Positions 31,078-32,769 of a stretch of DNA of 32,769 nt are shown here, in pieces. A program made the position numbers and the translations under genes. Every line of letters starts with the position of its first letter. Positions within the stretch are counted from its first letter, which is position 1. Source of the stretch: Clostridia bacterium (lineage in GTDB: Bacteria > Bacillota_A > Clostridia > Oscillospirales > CAG-382); contig JAFWWX010000329.1 in the NCBI GenBank assembly GCA_017517985.1, forward strand, positions 1 to 32,769, in the 5' to 3' direction. Under the pieces are notes generated by a model. That model did no database searches. It was not told the DNA's origin and worked only from the letters and a program-made list of their open reading frames with translations.

Positions 31078-31385
31078 GAGATGGAAAACACTTTCATCGA
31101 ACAGGGTTCGACAATGTCTTTGACTGCGTGGACAGTCGAATTCCCGGCAGCCCGGTACGCGTGAGATCGGGTGTTCAAAATGGTAAGCAGTCGATGCCGA
31201 AAGGCATTAACGATTTTTTGGCTTTCCTGGGAGGCATATACCTTCGCAGGACTGAAACGATTTTTTGGAAGCCTTGGGAGAACTATGCTCTTTTGAGGCA
31301 AAACTAAGTACAGGAACTAAAACATTTATTGGATTTTAAACACACATTTTGTATCTTTTAGGGATACCTATGTGTGTTTTTTTGT
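31078..31385 (+). ncRNA. Structured non-coding RNA, about 300 nt, class not identified
   Basis: A unit with its own promoter (31041-31074) and terminator (31340-31383) and no plausible ORF between them. Several helices can be drawn from 5' to 3': TCGAAC-AGG-GTTCGA (about 31098-31112), GACTG-CGTGGA-CAGTC (about 31122-31137), CCCG/CGGG (about 31150-31171) and ATGCC-GAAA-GGCAT with a GNRA tetraloop (about 31194-31207). Two alike 47-nt units follow, each starting AACGATTTTTTGG (31208, 31255) and each forming a hairpin. It is not tmRNA, RNase P, SRP or 6S RNA as far as I can tell. The raiA motif of Firmicutes is one candidate to test. It lies just upstream of a mobile element. Confidence 0.65.
31340..31383 (+). 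terminator. Terminator of the structured RNA
   Basis: ACACACAT (31340-31347) pairs with ATGTGTGT (31370-31377). An inner GTATC/GATAC helix (31351-31355 with 31363-31367) completes the stem, and an uninterrupted T run to 31383 follows. Confidence 0.85.
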
Positions 31386-31438
31386 TTTCTTCGCTCTTTT
31401 TTCCTTTGCTTTTTCAATTCTGATAATTTGCCTAGAAT

Positions 31439-31681
31439 TTGGGCAAGATAAAATCACAAAAAGAAAGCGTGGTGATTTATTTGACAAAAAAGAATTACGA
31501 GTTCAGTCCTGTACTTTACATGGTTGAAAGATGTTATGGAAAAAACACTGTAAAACAACTCATAACAGAAAGTATAGCAAAGGAAAATAACGGAAATTAC
31601 GAGCCTTTGTTGACAACAAGAGCAAGCGTAATGTATAATATAGATGGGTCGGTTGGGGAGGACATAAATGCAAACCGATAA
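31439..31681 (+). CDS. Small protein preceding the serine recombinase
   Basis: An 80-codon ORF from TTG 31439. The likely coding core is LTKKNYEFSPVLYMVERCYGKNTVKQ, followed by acidic and polar residues. Alternative starts in frame are GTG 31469 or 31472 and TTG 31481; none has an ideal ribosome binding site, so the N-terminus is uncertain. It overlaps the recombinase start by 14 bases, which suggests coupling. Short helical ORFs ahead of large serine recombinases are frequent in clostridial mobile elements, where they may help control recombination; no function can be shown here. Confidence 0.55.
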   Translation: MGKIKSQKESVVIYLTKKNYEFSPVLYMVERCYGKNTVKQLITESIAKENNGNYEPLLTTRASVMYNIDGSVGEDINANR

Positions 31682-32769
31682 TAAAACAAGGATAGCATTT
31701 GCCTATCTTAGACTGTCAAGAGAGGAAAGCAAAAACGGCTCTGAATCGTCGAGTATTCAGAACCAGAGAGTGATTATTCAGGATTTTTGCGAACGAAACG
31801 GAATTACACTTGTAAGAGAGTTTGTTGACGACGGTTGGTCGGGCGGAAGCTTTGAAAGGCCTGCGTTTCAGGAAATGATTTCACAACTGAAAAAAGGACT
31901 TGCAAACACAGTTGTCACAAAGGATTTATCACGATTCGGACGAGAAATGAACGGAGCCAGCGACTATGCCGAGCAGATTTTGCCCGAAATGGGAGTTCAG
32001 CTTGTGACGGTTGTTGACAACTTCAACACAGAAGATGCATTCGTTTATGCACCGTTTATGTACGCAATGAACGACGTTTACATCCGTGACGGCTCAAAGA
32101 AAATCAAAGAGGTTCTCAAAAACAAGCGTGAGCACGGACAATATTGTGCCTGCCCGCCATACGGCTACAAAAAGAGCGATACGGACAAAAACAAGCTTGT
32201 TCCCGACGAGATAACGGCTCCTGTTGTAAAGCGTATTTTTACGGCGGCAGCAAATGGAGATTCATCAAGGAAAATCGCTATGGACTTAAATCGTGACGGC
32301 GTAATACCGCCGCTAAAGTACAGAGTATTATACCGTGATGACTTCAGCGAAGCGGGTGCGGCAAGAGCATCTGATTTGTGGAACTACACCACCGTCAAGC
32401 GAATACTGAAAAATCCGGTCTATCTCGGTCACACAATTCTCGGAAAAACAAAAAAGGTCAGCCTTAAATCTAAAAAGAAGGCGGCAATTCCCAAAAAGGA
32501 ATGGGCGATTACACAAAGCACTCACGAGCCGCTTGTTTCCGAAGCTGTTTTTGAGCAGGCAAAAATCAACATGGGAAAAGGCACTATGAAGCACGAAAGC
32601 TACGACAATGTGCGAAAGAGCATTTTTTCGGGGATTGTCTACTGCAAGAAGTGCGGACACGCTCTCTGCTCGGCAGGAACGGTCTACAAGGGTGAGCGAG
32701 AGAAGTACTGGTATATTTCCTGTATCAATAAGCGAAAGGACATCACAGAGCCTTGCAGCGGCACACGAA
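31668..32769 (+). CDS. Large serine recombinase (cut by window end)
   Basis: A site-specific recombinase of the resolvase/invertase superfamily with a long C-terminus, as in Tn4451/TndX- and phage-type integrases. The N-terminal catalytic domain (about residues 8-150) shows AYLRLSREES with the Ser nucleophile, SIQNQR, FVDDGWSGG, RPAFQEMI and TKDLSRFGR. The recombinase domain follows (PPYGYKK, KIAMDLNRDGV, then YLGHTILGK). The zinc-ribbon domain begins at SGIVYCKKCGHAL and breaks off at the window edge after 367 codons. GGGGAGGAC precedes the ATG. It marks one end of an integrative element extending to the right. Confidence 0.93.
   Translation, partial: MQTDNKTRIAFAYLRLSREESKNGSESSSIQNQRVIIQDFCERNGITLVREFVDDGWSGGSFERPAFQEMISQLKKGLANTVVTKDLSRFGREMNGASDYAEQILPEMGVQLVTVVDNFNTEDAFVYAPFMYAMNDVYIRDGSKKIKEVLKNKREHGQYCACPPYGYKKSDTDKNKLVPDEITAPVVKRIFTAAANGDSSRKIAMDLNRDGVIPPLKYRVLYRDDFSEAGAARASDLWNYTTVKRILKNPVYLGHTILGKTKKVSLKSKKKAAIPKKEWAITQSTHEPLVSEAVFEQAKINMGKGTMKHESYDNVRKSIFSGIVYCKKCGHALCSAGTVYKGEREKYWYISCINKRKDITEPCSGTR

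Noticed and set aside
30891..31301. Leftward 136-codon ORF
   Set aside because: It runs antisense through most of the structured RNA and its composition shows no family signature or ribosome binding site.
31078..31385. tmRNA, RNase P RNA, SRP RNA or 6S RNA
   Set aside because: No CCA 3' end or tag-peptide frame, no GAGGAAAGTCC-type RNase P core, no SRP Alu or GGAAG loop, and no single long 6S-like bulged hairpin.

Overview
The window looks like a chromosome segment from a low-to-moderate GC, spore-forming Clostridia-type Firmicute, probably a gut Oscillospirales/Eubacteriales-like lineage. The reasons are AGGAGG-type ribosome binding sites before most genes, TTGACA/TATAAT-type promoters, a TrmK-Nif3 pair, a RqcH/NFACT gene, a spore-protein-like microgene and a Firmicute-style EssC. 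The species cannot be named from the sequence.

Left part (1-11100) is ordinary core genome. A leftward ruvC-ruvA-ruvB Holliday-junction operon (ruvB cut by the window edge) diverges from a rightward run: DUF1858 redox-disulfide protein, TrmK, Nif3-like protein, RqcH, a DUF3006-like protein, a DEDDh exonuclease with zinc ribbons, a CaCA cation exchanger, an M16 peptidase and a secreted CAP-domain protein. Both divergent promoters are visible.

11101-13744 is a transition zone. It holds sparse DNA, a very short SASP-like gene with its own terminator, a gene of unknown function with a winged-helix-like N-terminus, and a remnant of a small HTH regulator.

13745-26611 is the main feature: a tightly packed leftward 12-gene operon for a type VIIb-like (Esx/WXG100) secretion system. 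In transcription order it encodes a transmembrane Ser/Thr kinase with Ig-like ectodomains, EssC, an EsaB/YukD ubiquitin-fold protein, two WXG100-like proteins, an 87-residue Gly-tailed helical protein, a 323-residue putative substrate, DUF4176, two more WXG100-like proteins, a transmembrane PP2C phosphatase with an Ig-like ectodomain, and a repeat lipoprotein. EssA, EssB and EsaA are not seen. The kinase has the same topology as the EssB pseudokinase, which raises the possibility that it replaces it.

Directly upstream of the kinase (26718-26985) two exact 23-bp inverted repeats enclose about 220 bp. That segment carries a strong sigma-A-like promoter which at present points away from the operon. 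A complete tyrosine recombinase gene ends 2 bp beyond the outer repeat. This has the layout of a phase-variable promoter switch, shown here in what would be the OFF orientation; inversion would aim the promoter into the secretion operon. This is the most interesting system in the window.

27828-32769 is accessory: a SLOG-like gene remnant, an HNH-type gene, an AAA_14/DUF4143 ATPase, a roughly 300-nt structured RNA with its own promoter and terminator, and the start of a mobile element with a small ORF and a large serine recombinase cut by the window edge.
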